Assembly (NCBI GenBank): GCA_007280145.1
Contig: QYPU01000076.1
Span: forward strand, 1 to 10,677
DNA length: 10,677 nucleotides
From: Dehalococcoidia bacterium
GTDB taxonomy: Bacteria; Chloroflexota; Dehalococcoidia; GIF9; UBA5629
Reading direction: 5' to 3'
Numbering within the stretch: the first letter of the stretch is position 1; every line of letters starts with the position of its first letter. Shown here in pieces: positions 1 to 7,021 of the stretch. The notes beneath the pieces are model-generated. The model worked only from the letters and a program-made list of their open reading frames with translations, did not search any database and had not been told where the DNA came from. A program made the translations under genes and the position numbers.

Positions 1-4
1 GCCT

Positions 5-331
5 GTGTCTGAGAAAAGAATGTTGATAGTAGATGCTGATGCTGTAAAGGCGGTAGAGGAAAACCGAGGTGATATGAGCATCTCGGACTTTATTACTTTT
101 CTTATCGACAGTCATCTGAAACAGGATGTCAATGGGCGGAGTAATGACCATATAAGTAAAGAAGAGTTTCGCCAGTTTGAGCAGGGGATAAGGGAACTGC
201 TGCGCAATTTCCTGGAATTCTTCCTCAGCTACGGACTGGAGCTTGGTAAACAGCCGACAGATAAAGAGCTTGATATACTGAGCCAGAAACTGCAAGCTCT
301 GGGTGCTTCCTCCAAAGCTAAGAGCTCCTAA
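5..331 (+). CDS. small ribbon-helix-helix-like protein with helical tail
   Basis: A 108-residue soluble protein. Its first 40 residues have the order of a ribbon-helix-helix fold: a short strand (RMLIVDA), a helix (DAVKAVEENRG), a turn with MS, and a second helix (ISDFITFLIDSHLKQ). This fold normally binds DNA as a dimer. Residues 52-105 are mostly charged helix with hydrophobic positions (FLEFFLSYGLELG) and could serve for oligomerisation. No enzyme motif is visible. The GTG at base 5 is used as start, but only one codon lies upstream in the window, so the ribosome binding site cannot be seen and the gene could begin outside; an in-frame ATG lies at base 20. The stop is TAA at 329-331, with no clear terminator after it. 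The regulator role is inferred from fold shape only; targets are unknown. Confidence 0.6.
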   Translation: MSEKRMLIVDADAVKAVEENRGDMSISDFITFLIDSHLKQDVNGRSNDHISKEEFRQFEQGIRELLRNFLEFFLSYGLELGKQPTDKELDILSQKLQALGASSKAKSS

Positions 332-377
332 AAACCCCACAGATTTCCTCATCGATTCCTCGTCTTAGTCCTCCTTT

Positions 378-437
378 TCCAACCTGATAGAACTATTTTC
401 TAGAACACAATCACTTCCCAATCTAATCAAAGTGTGC
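378..437 (+). repeat. 60-nt direct repeat, copy A
   Basis: This copy matches 1135-1194 in the same orientation at 52 of 60 positions by hand alignment, with an identical core around ttctagaacacaatcactt. The core holds the 8-nt palindrome ttctagaa (398-405), and tagaac occurs twice, 13 nt apart (388 and 401). It sits in the gap between two convergent genes. It could be an interspersed element or a protein-binding site; nothing here decides between them. Confidence 0.75.
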
Positions 438-498
438 TTCGATACTCCTAGTTGATTTATGTTGTTGAAATTGGGCAAGCTCGGGAGCTGTAGGTGTG

Positions 499-1080
499 TC
501 AGTTTCTTTCTTTAGTCCGTGCTTTTATGGTTTTTAGACAGGCTGACAGGCTCTGCCTGTTAGGTATGAGGAAGGGTGTTTGCCGCTGATATTCATCGTA
601 GCCTGGGAACATTTTGGGGAAGAAGAACTTTTCTTGAAGGATAACATAGATGATGTCCATAATTAGCCAGCTAATGGCGGCGAGGAGTAGGGTGGTTGAA
701 GGGAAGAGGAGGATAAGGGCGAGGAAGACAAAAGCGAGCCAAATTACTCCGGGGTGGCGAACCAAAGCATAAGTGCCAGTAGTTATTAGTTTGTTACCTA
801 CTCCTTGCTTAGTATAGGTGCTGCGGAAAGGAATCTCGACAAATAGGGAATAGACAAGCAGGCAGAGAGAAATTAGCAGCAGGCAGCCGCCAAGAGGCAA
901 GGTAAAAATTGGCAGCTCGAATTTCGCAGGACTGAGGCAAACCATCACTGTAGCGTAAACCAGGAGGCAAGCTGCCGATAAGCCAACCAGTTGCTTAACT
1001 AGCGGTAGACCCTTGAGGCTTACCCAGTCGAAGGCGTAGGCTATCACAAAACCGAAGACACCAATCAGAATATATATCAC
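499..1080 (-). CDS. membrane methyltransferase, isoprenylcysteine/phospholipid methyltransferase (ICMT/PEMT) type
   Basis: A 193-residue integral membrane protein. Hydrophobic segments lie at about 1-17, 28-48, 59-80 and 112-148. The C-terminal half carries the signature of the ICMT/PEMT/NnrU-like superfamily: GTYALVRHPG (residues 102-111), a glutamate at 150 after the last membrane helix, and YDEYQRQTPFLIP (161-173). In characterised members these bind S-adenosylmethionine in a membrane pocket. Bacterial homologues methylate lipids or small molecules and mostly have no known substrate, so none is assigned here. The start is GTG at 1078-1080 with no convincing Shine-Dalgarno sequence, but a promoter-like pair lies so close that the mRNA may begin at the start codon. 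It is divergent from the GH3 gene and convergent with the small gene at 5-331. The family call is fairly sure; the substrate is unknown. Confidence 0.8.
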   Translation of the reverse strand: MIYILIGVFGFVIAYAFDWVSLKGLPLVKQLVGLSAACLLVYATVMVCLSPAKFELPIFTLPLGGCLLLISLCLLVYSLFVEIPFRSTYTKQGVGNKLITTGTYALVRHPGVIWLAFVFLALILLFPSTTLLLAAISWLIMDIIYVILQEKFFFPKMFPGYDEYQRQTPFLIPNRQSLSACLKTIKARTKERN

Positions 1081-1086
1081 GGCTTT

Positions 1087-1115
1087 ATTGTAGCTTAAGG
1101 CTGAAGCTTGGACAA
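1087..1115 (-). promoter_or_regulatory. candidate promoter for the membrane methyltransferase (leaderless)
   Basis: On the minus strand ttgtcc (1110-1115) and tacaat (1087-1092) are separated by exactly 17 nt. They match the sigma70 consensus at 4 of 6 and 5 of 6 bases. The -10 box ends 6 nt before the GTG, so transcription would begin at or next to the start codon, which fits the missing Shine-Dalgarno sequence. This is pattern matching only. Confidence 0.4.
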
Positions 1116-1134
1116 GCTGGGTTATCCCCTTGTT

Positions 1135-1194
1135 TCCAAGCTAATAGAACTATCTTCTAGAACACAATCACTTCCCAAGCTGGGCAAAGCGTGC
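1135..1194 (+). repeat. 60-nt direct repeat, copy B
   Basis: This is the partner of the copy at 378-437, with 8 mismatches in 60. The palindrome ttctagaa is at 1155-1162. It lies in the divergent promoter region between the membrane methyltransferase and the GH3 gene, so if it binds a protein it is placed to affect either gene. Confidence 0.75.
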
Positions 1195-1221
1195 CATAGT
1201 ATAGTTAGGTTTAGTTAGCTT

Positions 1222-1227
1222 AGGAGG
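1222..1227 (+). promoter_or_regulatory. ribosome binding site deciding the GTG start of the GH3 gene
   Basis: A perfect aggagg lies 6 nt before the GTG at 1234. It selects this GTG over later in-frame ATG codons. No convincing promoter was found upstream; tatagt at 1200-1205 is the best -10-like hexamer but has no matching -35 box. Confidence 0.8.
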
Positions 1228-1233
1228 TGTGTT

Positions 1234-2889
1234 GTGTCCAAAATTAGGGAACTCTTACGCCAGGGCAGGAAAGAAGAGCTATGGCAGATGTGCTGTGGTT
1301 TCCTTGACCTCAGCCTGGAGCAATTTATGGCTATTCAGCGGCGGTTATTACTGGAGCAGCTCGAGCTGCTGAAAGATTGTGAACTGGGCAGAAAAGTAAT
1401 GCGGGGTGCCATGCCAGAGACGGTGGAGGAATTCAGGGAGCAGGTGCCGCTGACCACTTATGCTGACTATTGCCCTGAGCTTCTGGAGAAAAGGGAGGCT
1501 GTCCTGCCGGCAAAGCCTGTTCTCTGGCAGCACACCTCAGGCAGGTCGGGTGAGTATCCTTTCAAGTGGGTGCCTGTTAGCCATAGATTCTGGGAAGAGA
1601 TGGGGCTAGTCTTGAGCGCTGTAGTAATTTTCGCCACCTGTAGAAGGAGAGGAGACATCGCTTTTGGTGATGGCTCCAAGCTGTTATGTGCTATGGCGCC
1701 GACCCCCTACACCCTTGGTTTTTTCGCGCAGAAGCTTGATGAGGAGCTTGGCTTCAAGTTTCTGCCTCCTCTTAGTGAATCAGAGGGCATGTCCTTTGAG
1801 GAAAGGATACGGGAAGGCTTCAAGCTGGCTTTAGCTGAAGGTATAGATGGCTTTTACGGCCTGCCGGGGGTTTTGGTAGCTATTGGTGAACAATTCAAGC
1901 AGGGCTCAGACAATGTGAAGCTTTCTGCACTGCTGTCGCAGCCAAAGGCGTTACTCAGGTTGATTAAAGGTTTAATTAAAAGCAAATTAGCCCGGCGTCC
2001 TCTGTTGCCTAAAGATTTGTGGTCATTAAGAGGTATGGCAGCAGCGGGCACAGATGGTGTTGTTTATAGACAGAAAATCGAGGATATGTGGGGAAGGCAT
2101 CCCCTGGATGGATATGGTGGCACGGAAGCCATTGTCATAGCTACTCAGACCTGGGACTGCGATGGCATGACCTTTATTCCCAACCTTAATTTTCTGGAGT
2201 TCATCCCGGAGGCGGATCATTTCAAATGGCAGCTTGACCATTCTTACCAGCCGAAGACTGTTTTGCTGGATGAGGTGAAAGCTGGCGAGAATTACGAGAT
2301 AGTCTTCACCAATTTCCATGGTGGTGCCATGGTCAGGTATAGAGTCGGTGATATGGTCAAGATAACATCATTAAGAAATGACAAGTTAGATATCGACATC
2401 CCGCAGATGGCTTTCGAGCGCCGAGCTGATGACCTTATTGATATCGCTGGCTTTACCCGGCTGACCGAAAAGGTAATTTGGCAAGCGATTGAGAACACTG
2501 GCATTCCTTATGCAGACTGGACAGTTCGCAAGGAAATCGGCGAGATATCGAAGCTGCATCTCTATCTTGAGCTCAAAGACAACTATGTAGCTAGTGAGAG
2601 AGGCATGGCGGCAGCGGTGCACGAGCAGCTTAAAAAACTGGATAGCGACTATGCCAGTTTAGAATCTATGATTGGCTTGAAACCGCTTGAAGTTACCCTA
2701 CTTGCATCGGGTGCTTTTAAGGCCTATATGGCTCAGCGGCAGGCTGAAGGTGCTGATTTAGCCCACTGGAAGCCGCCTCACATTAATCCATCAGACAAAA
2801 TACTTTCTTCATTGGGGGCTAAAGTGGAGGCTGCGCCCAGGGTGGAGGTTGCGGCTGAAACTAAGACTAAGGCTGTAGCTGGACGGTAG
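1234..2889 (+). CDS. GH3-family adenylate-forming enzyme (GH3 auxin-responsive-like)
   Basis: A 551-residue soluble protein of the GH3 branch of the ANL adenylating superfamily (acyl-CoA synthetases, luciferase). The three nucleotide-handling motifs are in order and correctly spaced: the phosphate-binding loop HTSGRSGEYPFKW (residues 100-112), GYGGTEA (293-299, the place of the Y-x-x-x-E motif) and MVRYRVGDM (366-374, the YRxGD motif). Plant GH3 enzymes activate jasmonate or auxin carboxylates with ATP and join them to amino acids; bacterial members have largely unknown substrates. The C-terminal domain runs from about residue 405 (GFTRLTEKVIWQAIEN) to SGAFKAYMAQRQ, followed by a dispensable-looking Ala/Val/Lys-rich tail of about 25 residues. 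It is a single-gene unit, with a strong ribosome binding site before it and an intrinsic terminator after it. The family is confident; the acid substrate and acceptor cannot be read from the sequence. Confidence 0.87.
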   Translation: MSKIRELLRQGRKEELWQMCCGFLDLSLEQFMAIQRRLLLEQLELLKDCELGRKVMRGAMPETVEEFREQVPLTTYADYCPELLEKREAVLPAKPVLWQHTSGRSGEYPFKWVPVSHRFWEEMGLVLSAVVIFATCRRRGDIAFGDGSKLLCAMAPTPYTLGFFAQKLDEELGFKFLPPLSESEGMSFEERIREGFKLALAEGIDGFYGLPGVLVAIGEQFKQGSDNVKLSALLSQPKALLRLIKGLIKSKLARRPLLPKDLWSLRGMAAAGTDGVVYRQKIEDMWGRHPLDGYGGTEAIVIATQTWDCDGMTFIPNLNFLEFIPEADHFKWQLDHSYQPKTVLLDEVKAGENYEIVFTNFHGGAMVRYRVGDMVKITSLRNDKLDIDIPQMAFERRADDLIDIAGFTRLTEKVIWQAIENTGIPYADWTVRKEIGEISKLHLYLELKDNYVASERGMAAAVHEQLKKLDSDYASLESMIGLKPLEVTLLASGAFKAYMAQRQAEGADLAHWKPPHINPSDKILSSLGAKVEAAPRVEVAAETKTKAVAGR

Positions 2890-2916
2890 CGTTGGACGTG
2901 GTCTGAGATGGTTGAG

Positions 2917-2953
2917 CGAAGGCGGTTGTTTTGAGCAGCCGCCTTCGTTTTTT
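2917..2953 (+). terminator. intrinsic terminator of the GH3 gene
   Basis: cgaaggcggttg (2917-2928) pairs with cagccgccttcg (2936-2947) in a 12-bp stem with one G-T pair and a 7-nt loop. Six T residues follow (2948-2953). It starts 27 nt after the GH3 stop codon. Confidence 0.93.
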
Positions 2954-2999
2954 ATGGCGGAGTGCTCTTGAGGGTTGGTGCTACATCAATGAGCCAAAC

Positions 3000-3105
3000 A
3001 TGTAGTGCGAGGAATGTCATTGCGAGCCGAAGCTGCGAGAAACAAAGTGACGAAGCAGTCAGCGAAGCAACCCAGCCTCGCTATGGCGACCCTTTAGCAC
3101 TGCAT
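3000..3105. repeat. composite palindromic repeat (MITE-like), one element inside another
   Basis: The ends atgtagtgc (3000-3008) and gcactgcat (3097-3105) are inverted repeats matching at 8 of 9 positions. Inside them gcgagg (3007-3012) pairs with cctcgc (3076-3081), followed by cgaccctttag (3087-3097). The same parts, tgtagt-cgagg, cctcgct and cgaccctttag, occur without the interior at 7168-7218. The interior (about 3013-3074) is a degenerate gtcattgcgag...gcgaagcaa repeat, a type scattered through many bacterial genomes (recall). No coding capacity is present. Confidence 0.7.
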
Positions 3106-3137
3106 TTTTACACTTGCGTCTAGTACTTTAGTCACTC

Positions 3138-3166
3138 TTGACAACCTTCAAAGCTGCATACATAAT
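3138..3166 (+). promoter_or_regulatory. sigma70-type promoter of the cyclic-di-GMP sensor gene
   Basis: A perfect -35 box ttgaca (3138-3143) and a -10 box cataat (3161-3166, 5 of 6) are separated by exactly 17 nt. Transcription would start near 3173, giving a leader of about 23 nt. The gene thus has its own near-consensus promoter, placed just after the repeat element. Confidence 0.8.
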
Positions 3167-3195
3167 TAGGCAGGTTAATAGAGGCGAGGACTTAA

Positions 3196-6100
3196 GTGAA
3201 CATTTTGACATTGATTCCGCTTACTAGCTTTGTTGGTATTGCCATACTGATTGCCATTGTTTGGACTCATCACCCACGGCTAAAGATACACAAGGTCTTT
3301 GTTACCATGCTGGTTTTTGCAGGGCTGTGGAGCTTTAGCTCCTTCATGCTTCATGCCAATTTCTTCCCGGAGCAGGCGTTTTTCTGGTATTCCTGCCTCA
3401 TCTTATTTGTGGTATGCGCCTCAACTGCTTACTACTACTTCAGCCAAGTCTTCGTCAATAAGCCGATAGGTTGGGGTGTGTATGTAGGTTGTGGTGCCTT
3501 GGTAATGTTCTTTATCTCGATTGTCTTGGGCTACTATATCAAAGATGTTTATGTCACTAATGGGTTCATACATACTGAGGAGAGTCTATGGCTGCATCTG
3601 CTAACTGTGTTGATTCCTTTGTTCCTGGGTGCCGGCATCTTTTTCAACTTTGCACAGCGCTACCGAGGTTCAAATGAGCCGATAGTTCGTAATCAAGTCG
3701 GCTATTTATTGCTTGGTCTGCTGATAGTGGTTGTCCTCAGCGTAGGCAATTTTTTCCCTGGTCTTCAGGGCTATCCTATAGACCAGGTCGGTGTTCTACT
3801 GAATTGTGTGGTTATTGCCTATGTCATCATAAGATACCATTTGTTTAGTATGAGGGTCGTTTTGCGCCGTGGGCTCGCATGGGCAGGTTTGATTGCTGTT
3901 GGTATTGGTATTTATCTACTTTTATTCCTCTCGGTTCGTTTACTGGCTGGCTTGGAGTTGAACGTCGTTGCCCTGGCCTTAACCACGTTGGCAGTAGTTG
4001 CCATAGTTGTGATTGTTTATCTGCTGCGAGGTTTCTTTGTTAGGGGAGTAGACCGATTTTTCTATAAAAAAAGCTATGATTATCGCCAGAAGCTGTTTGG
4101 CTTTGTTAAGTATGAATTAAGCGGCGTTTTCAATCTGCAACAACTGAGTGAGGGGATGCTGCCGTTACTTGTTGGCAGCGTGGGTTGCCGGCGGGCAATT
4201 TTGTTGCTTCCAGAAGCTAGCGGTGATGATTTTGTTGTCGAGTTTGCTGAGCCTCAGGAAGACAGTGACTTGCAATTGAGGATAAGACAGGATAGCCCTA
4301 TCCTGGAATGGCTGAAGCGAGAGAATAGATACTTGAGCAGGGAGAATCTGGATATCCTTCCTGAATTTCGCAGTCTATGGGGTGAGGAAAGAGACAAGCT
4401 CAAAGACTTGGATATAGAGCTGCTGTTTCCTTTAATAAGTCGGGGTAACCTGATTGGCATACTGGCATTAGGTAAAAAGAAATCTGGCAGATACTCGCTT
4501 GATGATATCAATTTAGCTGAGGACATTTCCAGCCGGGTAGCAGTAAGTCTGGAGAAGGAATATCTTCAGGAGCAGCTCAGGAAGCGGGAGCAGGAATTAT
4601 CTCTGGTCAATCGATTGGCCGGAGTTATAACTTCCAGTTTGAATATACAGGAAGTGTATGATGTCTTTATCGCTGGGCTGAGAGAGGTAGTCGATGTTGA
4701 CTTTGCAACGATTGTTTTGATTGAAGGGGATGAACTTTATTTTTCGGTTCTGTGTACTGAGGTAGGCTCAGCCTGGCAAACAGGGGAGAGGCTGTCACTC
4801 AAAGGCACGGCTACCAAGTGGGTAGCTGAGCGCAAAAAGGCTTTGGTTGAGCTTGACCTCGCCCAAAGCAGGAGGTTTCGGACCGGTGAAGAGTATACCA
4901 AGCGGGGGATTCGGTCAATTGTTTACCTTCCGTTGCTGGTGAAGGGTGAGGCTATTGGCTGCCTGATTATCGCCAGCCGCCGGCCTAAAGCTTACAGTCC
5001 AGGGGAGGTTCGCCTTCTTGAACGCCTGGCCGCTCAGATTGCTGCTCCGGTTGAGAATAGCCGGCTTTATGCTAAAGCTGAGCAGAGGGCTCGTATTGAT
5101 GAACTTACCGGTCTATTTAACCGCCGCCATTTTGATGAACGCATTAAGCAGGAAATTGACCGGCATTCTCGTTACAGAGGCATGCTGTCTTTAATTTTAA
5201 TCGACCTTGATTTCTTTAAAGACTACAATGATAAGAAAGGGCATCTAGCTGGTGATAAAATGCTGGCCAAGGTTGGACGGTTGATAGAGATGTCGGTGAG
5301 GAATGTTGACATGGCGTTTCGCTATGGTGGTGATGAGTTTGCTGTTCTCTTGCCACAGGCAACGACTGATGATGCCTTTGTCGTAGCTGAACGAATTCGT
5401 GGAAGGATTGCCAGTGAGATGGGGAGCAAGCAGGCGGGGATAACTGTCAGTCTTGGCTTAGCTTCCTGGCCCAGCGATGGAGTAACGCCAGATGAGATGT
5501 TCAATGCTGCTGATAGGGCGCTTTATTATGCCAAACGGACTGGCGGCAATCGGACCTCTGTTGTATCTAAAATGCTGCCTTCTTTGACTGAGACGGTTGC
5601 GCCTGAAATCGATATTGAAAGGGAAAGCTTGAACACCATTTATGCCCTGGCGGCGACTATTGAAGCTAGAGACCCGTATACTTATGGTCACTCCCGGAAG
5701 GTAGGCAGGTATGCCGTTGCTCTGGCTGAGGCTTTGGGATTGCCTTCGGAAAAGGTGGCTATAGTTAGCACTGCGGCTTTGCTTCATGATATTGGCAAAA
5801 TAGGTATCCCTGACGAAGTGCTTAACAAAGTCACTGAGCTTGAGCCTGAAGAGTGGGAGCTAATTAGGTCTCACTCCAAGTTGTCAGCTGCTATAGTTGG
5901 GCATGTACCTAGTTTGATTCCGTGCCTGCCGGCTATTCTTCATCATCAAGAACGGTGGGATGGCACTGGCTATCCATCTGGCTTGAAAGGCGAGGCTATT
6001 CCTCTGGAAGCCCGCATTCTGGCTGTAGCCGATACCTTTGATGCTATGACATCTCCCCGTTCCTACCGCGGTCCCCTGCCTTACAAGGAGGTATTAGAGG

Positions 6101-6228
6101 AGTTGAAGCGCTGTGCTGGCAGCCAGCTTGACCCGAAGCTGGTTGAGGCTTTCTTACCTATCGCCCTGGCTACAGCTCCTGAGGAGTTGGCGGTAGGGGG
6201 AAATCCTAACGGTTCGGATGCAGATTAG
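3196..6228 (+). CDS. membrane sensor with two GAF domains, GGDEF and HD-GYP (cyclic-di-GMP turnover)
   Basis: A 1010-residue protein. Residues 1-215 hold about seven membrane helices like the 7TM input region of sensor kinases; two more follow (about 227-250 and 256-277). Next come RFFYKKSYDYRQ, a GAF domain (about 310-455), a coiled-coil stretch (about 452-475), a second GAF domain (about 482-628), GGDEF (635-795) and HD-GYP (808-985). The cyclase has DELTGLFNRRHF, IDLDFFKDYNDKKGH and an intact YGGDEF (710-715). An inhibitory I-site RNVD (702-705) lies the usual five residues before it. The phosphodiesterase has GHS (831-833), HDIGKIGIPDE (from 864) and DGTGYPSGL (from 922), so both outputs look active. 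HHQERWDG has Gln918 where HHE is usual. The GTG start at 3196 follows gagga by 5 nt and a strong promoter. The signal sensed is unknown. Confidence 0.92.
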   Translation: MNILTLIPLTSFVGIAILIAIVWTHHPRLKIHKVFVTMLVFAGLWSFSSFMLHANFFPEQAFFWYSCLILFVVCASTAYYYFSQVFVNKPIGWGVYVGCGALVMFFISIVLGYYIKDVYVTNGFIHTEESLWLHLLTVLIPLFLGAGIFFNFAQRYRGSNEPIVRNQVGYLLLGLLIVVVLSVGNFFPGLQGYPIDQVGVLLNCVVIAYVIIRYHLFSMRVVLRRGLAWAGLIAVGIGIYLLLFLSVRLLAGLELNVVALALTTLAVVAIVVIVYLLRGFFVRGVDRFFYKKSYDYRQKLFGFVKYELSGVFNLQQLSEGMLPLLVGSVGCRRAILLLPEASGDDFVVEFAEPQEDSDLQLRIRQDSPILEWLKRENRYLSRENLDILPEFRSLWGEERDKLKDLDIELLFPLISRGNLIGILALGKKKSGRYSLDDINLAEDISSRVAVSLEKEYLQEQLRKREQELSLVNRLAGVITSSLNIQEVYDVFIAGLREVVDVDFATIVLIEGDELYFSVLCTEVGSAWQTGERLSLKGTATKWVAERKKALVELDLAQSRRFRTGEEYTKRGIRSIVYLPLLVKGEAIGCLIIASRRPKAYSPGEVRLLERLAAQIAAPVENSRLYAKAEQRARIDELTGLFNRRHFDERIKQEIDRHSRYRGMLSLILIDLDFFKDYNDKKGHLAGDKMLAKVGRLIEMSVRNVDMAFRYGGDEFAVLLPQATTDDAFVVAERIRGRIASEMGSKQAGITVSLGLASWPSDGVTPDEMFNAADRALYYAKRTGGNRTSVVSKMLPSLTETVAPEIDIERESLNTIYALAATIEARDPYTYGHSRKVGRYAVALAEALGLPSEKVAIVSTAALLHDIGKIGIPDEVLNKVTELEPEEWELIRSHSKLSAAIVGHVPSLIPCLPAILHHQERWDGTGYPSGLKGEAIPLEARILAVADTFDAMTSPRSYRGPLPYKEVLEELKRCAGSQLDPKLVEAFLPIALATAPEELAVGGNPNGSDAD

Positions 6229-6884
6229 ATAGCCCTGATTAAGGCACATATATTCCGGGAGAAAAGCTTTACCGGGAAGTGGTAAGGTTTCTCTGGGAAT
6301 GTGCTGAGGACTTCGAAGCCAGCTTTGGTCAGCAGCTTGCGGAGTTCAGGGTAGGAAAAGAGGTAATAATAGCGGTAAAGGACTTTCCCCTTCGATTTCC
6401 AGGCTATGTTTGCTTCTTTGCCTTTTAGCCAGAAGCCTGGCTGCCATCGATTCCAGACAGTGATGAAAGCTTCACCATCAGGCTTCAGAACGCGCCTTAA
6501 TTCCTGGAATGCCTTTTGCCTTTGTTCATCTCCCTGGATGTGGTGGTAAGTGGCTACTGCTATTGCCCAGTCAAAGGTATCGTCGGGGTAAGGCAAGGAA
6601 AGAGCATCGGCTACTGTAAGCTTGACCTTGAAATCGAATTTAGCGGCATACTTTTGTGCCAGCCTGACCATCTGCGCTGAGAAATCTACTCCCCACAGCT
6701 CGAAGCTGTCTTTGAAGGGCAGAAAATCCGGTCCGTGAGCGCAACCGACGTTCAGGAGTTTACCCTGATGCCATCTGAGTGCTATTTCATTGAGCTCTTT
6801 GGTGAAGCGAGACCAGTGTCTGAGTCCATACCAGCTTTGAGCTATCTCGTCGAAAACTTCCCTGTTTGTTTTTATCAACCTCAC
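6225..6884 (-). CDS. class I SAM methyltransferase, Trm9/ALKBH8-like (putative tRNA wobble-uridine methyltransferase)
   Basis: A 219-residue cytosolic protein with a class I SAM-binding fold: motif I LLNVGCAHGPDF (43-54), GVDFS (65-69, ribose-binding Asp67), VADALSLPYPDDTFDWAI (91-108), HHI (114-116) and ELRRVLKPDGEAFI (128-141). Beyond the generic fold it resembles Trm9/ALKBH8 (from memory): FDEIAQSW and an Arg near the N-terminus, ALSLPYPDDTFD, then after a loop LYRYYYLFSYPEL (169-181) in place of the Trm9 YRYYHLY...EL motif, and a terminal SRNICALI in place of the DNW...V end. Trm9 methylates cm5U34, the product of Elp3, and elp3 is the divergent neighbour here. Trm9 works with Trm112; no Trm112-like gene is in the window. 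The start is GTG inside a repeat element; the stop overlaps the sensor gene by 4 nt. Methyltransferase is sure, the tRNA role is inference. Confidence 0.72.
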   Translation of the reverse strand: MRLIKTNREVFDEIAQSWYGLRHWSRFTKELNEIALRWHQGKLLNVGCAHGPDFLPFKDSFELWGVDFSAQMVRLAQKYAAKFDFKVKLTVADALSLPYPDDTFDWAIAVATYHHIQGDEQRQKAFQELRRVLKPDGEAFITVWNRWQPGFWLKGKEANIAWKSKGKVLYRYYYLFSYPELRKLLTKAGFEVLSTFPEKPYHFPVKLFSRNICALIRAI

Positions 6885-6960
6885 CCCCTGTGTCCCCCTC
6901 TCCTTATCAAGGAGAGGGGGAAGAAGATTTCTTAAGGAGGGGCGAAGCCCCTCTTAGACA
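6881..6960. repeat. double-hairpin repeat element at the start of the methyltransferase gene
   Basis: ccccctctcctt (6894-6905) and aaggagaggggg (6909-6920) form a perfect 12-bp stem with a 3-nt loop. A second stem follows, gaggggc (6937-6943) with gcccctc (6947-6953) around gaa. The shape, starting tcaccccctg and ending in two GC-rich hairpins, is that of an interspersed element I recall from related genomes. It includes the GTG start and leader of the methyltransferase. Confidence 0.65.
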
Positions 6961-7021
6961 CCCTCTGTTATCTTGTCCCTGTGACCTGCCTATCGTGCTT
7001 TAGTTGTTTAGCAATCCTACC

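Larger units (their letters stand above)
2954..3195. other. intergenic region before the cyclic-di-GMP sensor gene
   Basis: The gap between the GH3 and sensor genes totals 306 nt including the terminator. After the terminator it holds a short piece resembling the end of the repeat at 7168-7218 (agggttggtgctacat, near 2971-2986), then a composite palindromic repeat (3000-3105), a sigma70-type promoter (3138-3166) and the ribosome binding site. No small gene is supported. Confidence 0.7.

Noticed and set aside
2954..3105. CRISPR array
   Set aside because: The repeated pieces are imperfect, inverted and irregularly spaced, with no direct repeat-spacer periodicity and no cas genes.
5458..5787. 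109-residue minus-strand frame inside the sensor gene
   Set aside because: It lies antisense to the GGDEF/HD-GYP region, where the plus strand carries all catalytic motifs.
3196..6228. Histidine kinase, suggested by the 7TM-GAF front half
   Set aside because: No HisKA H-box or HATPase motifs are present; the output domains are GGDEF and HD-GYP.
6735..6935. 66-residue plus-strand frame
   Set aside because: It lies mostly antisense to the Trm9-like gene and runs into the hairpin repeat; there is no supporting start signal.
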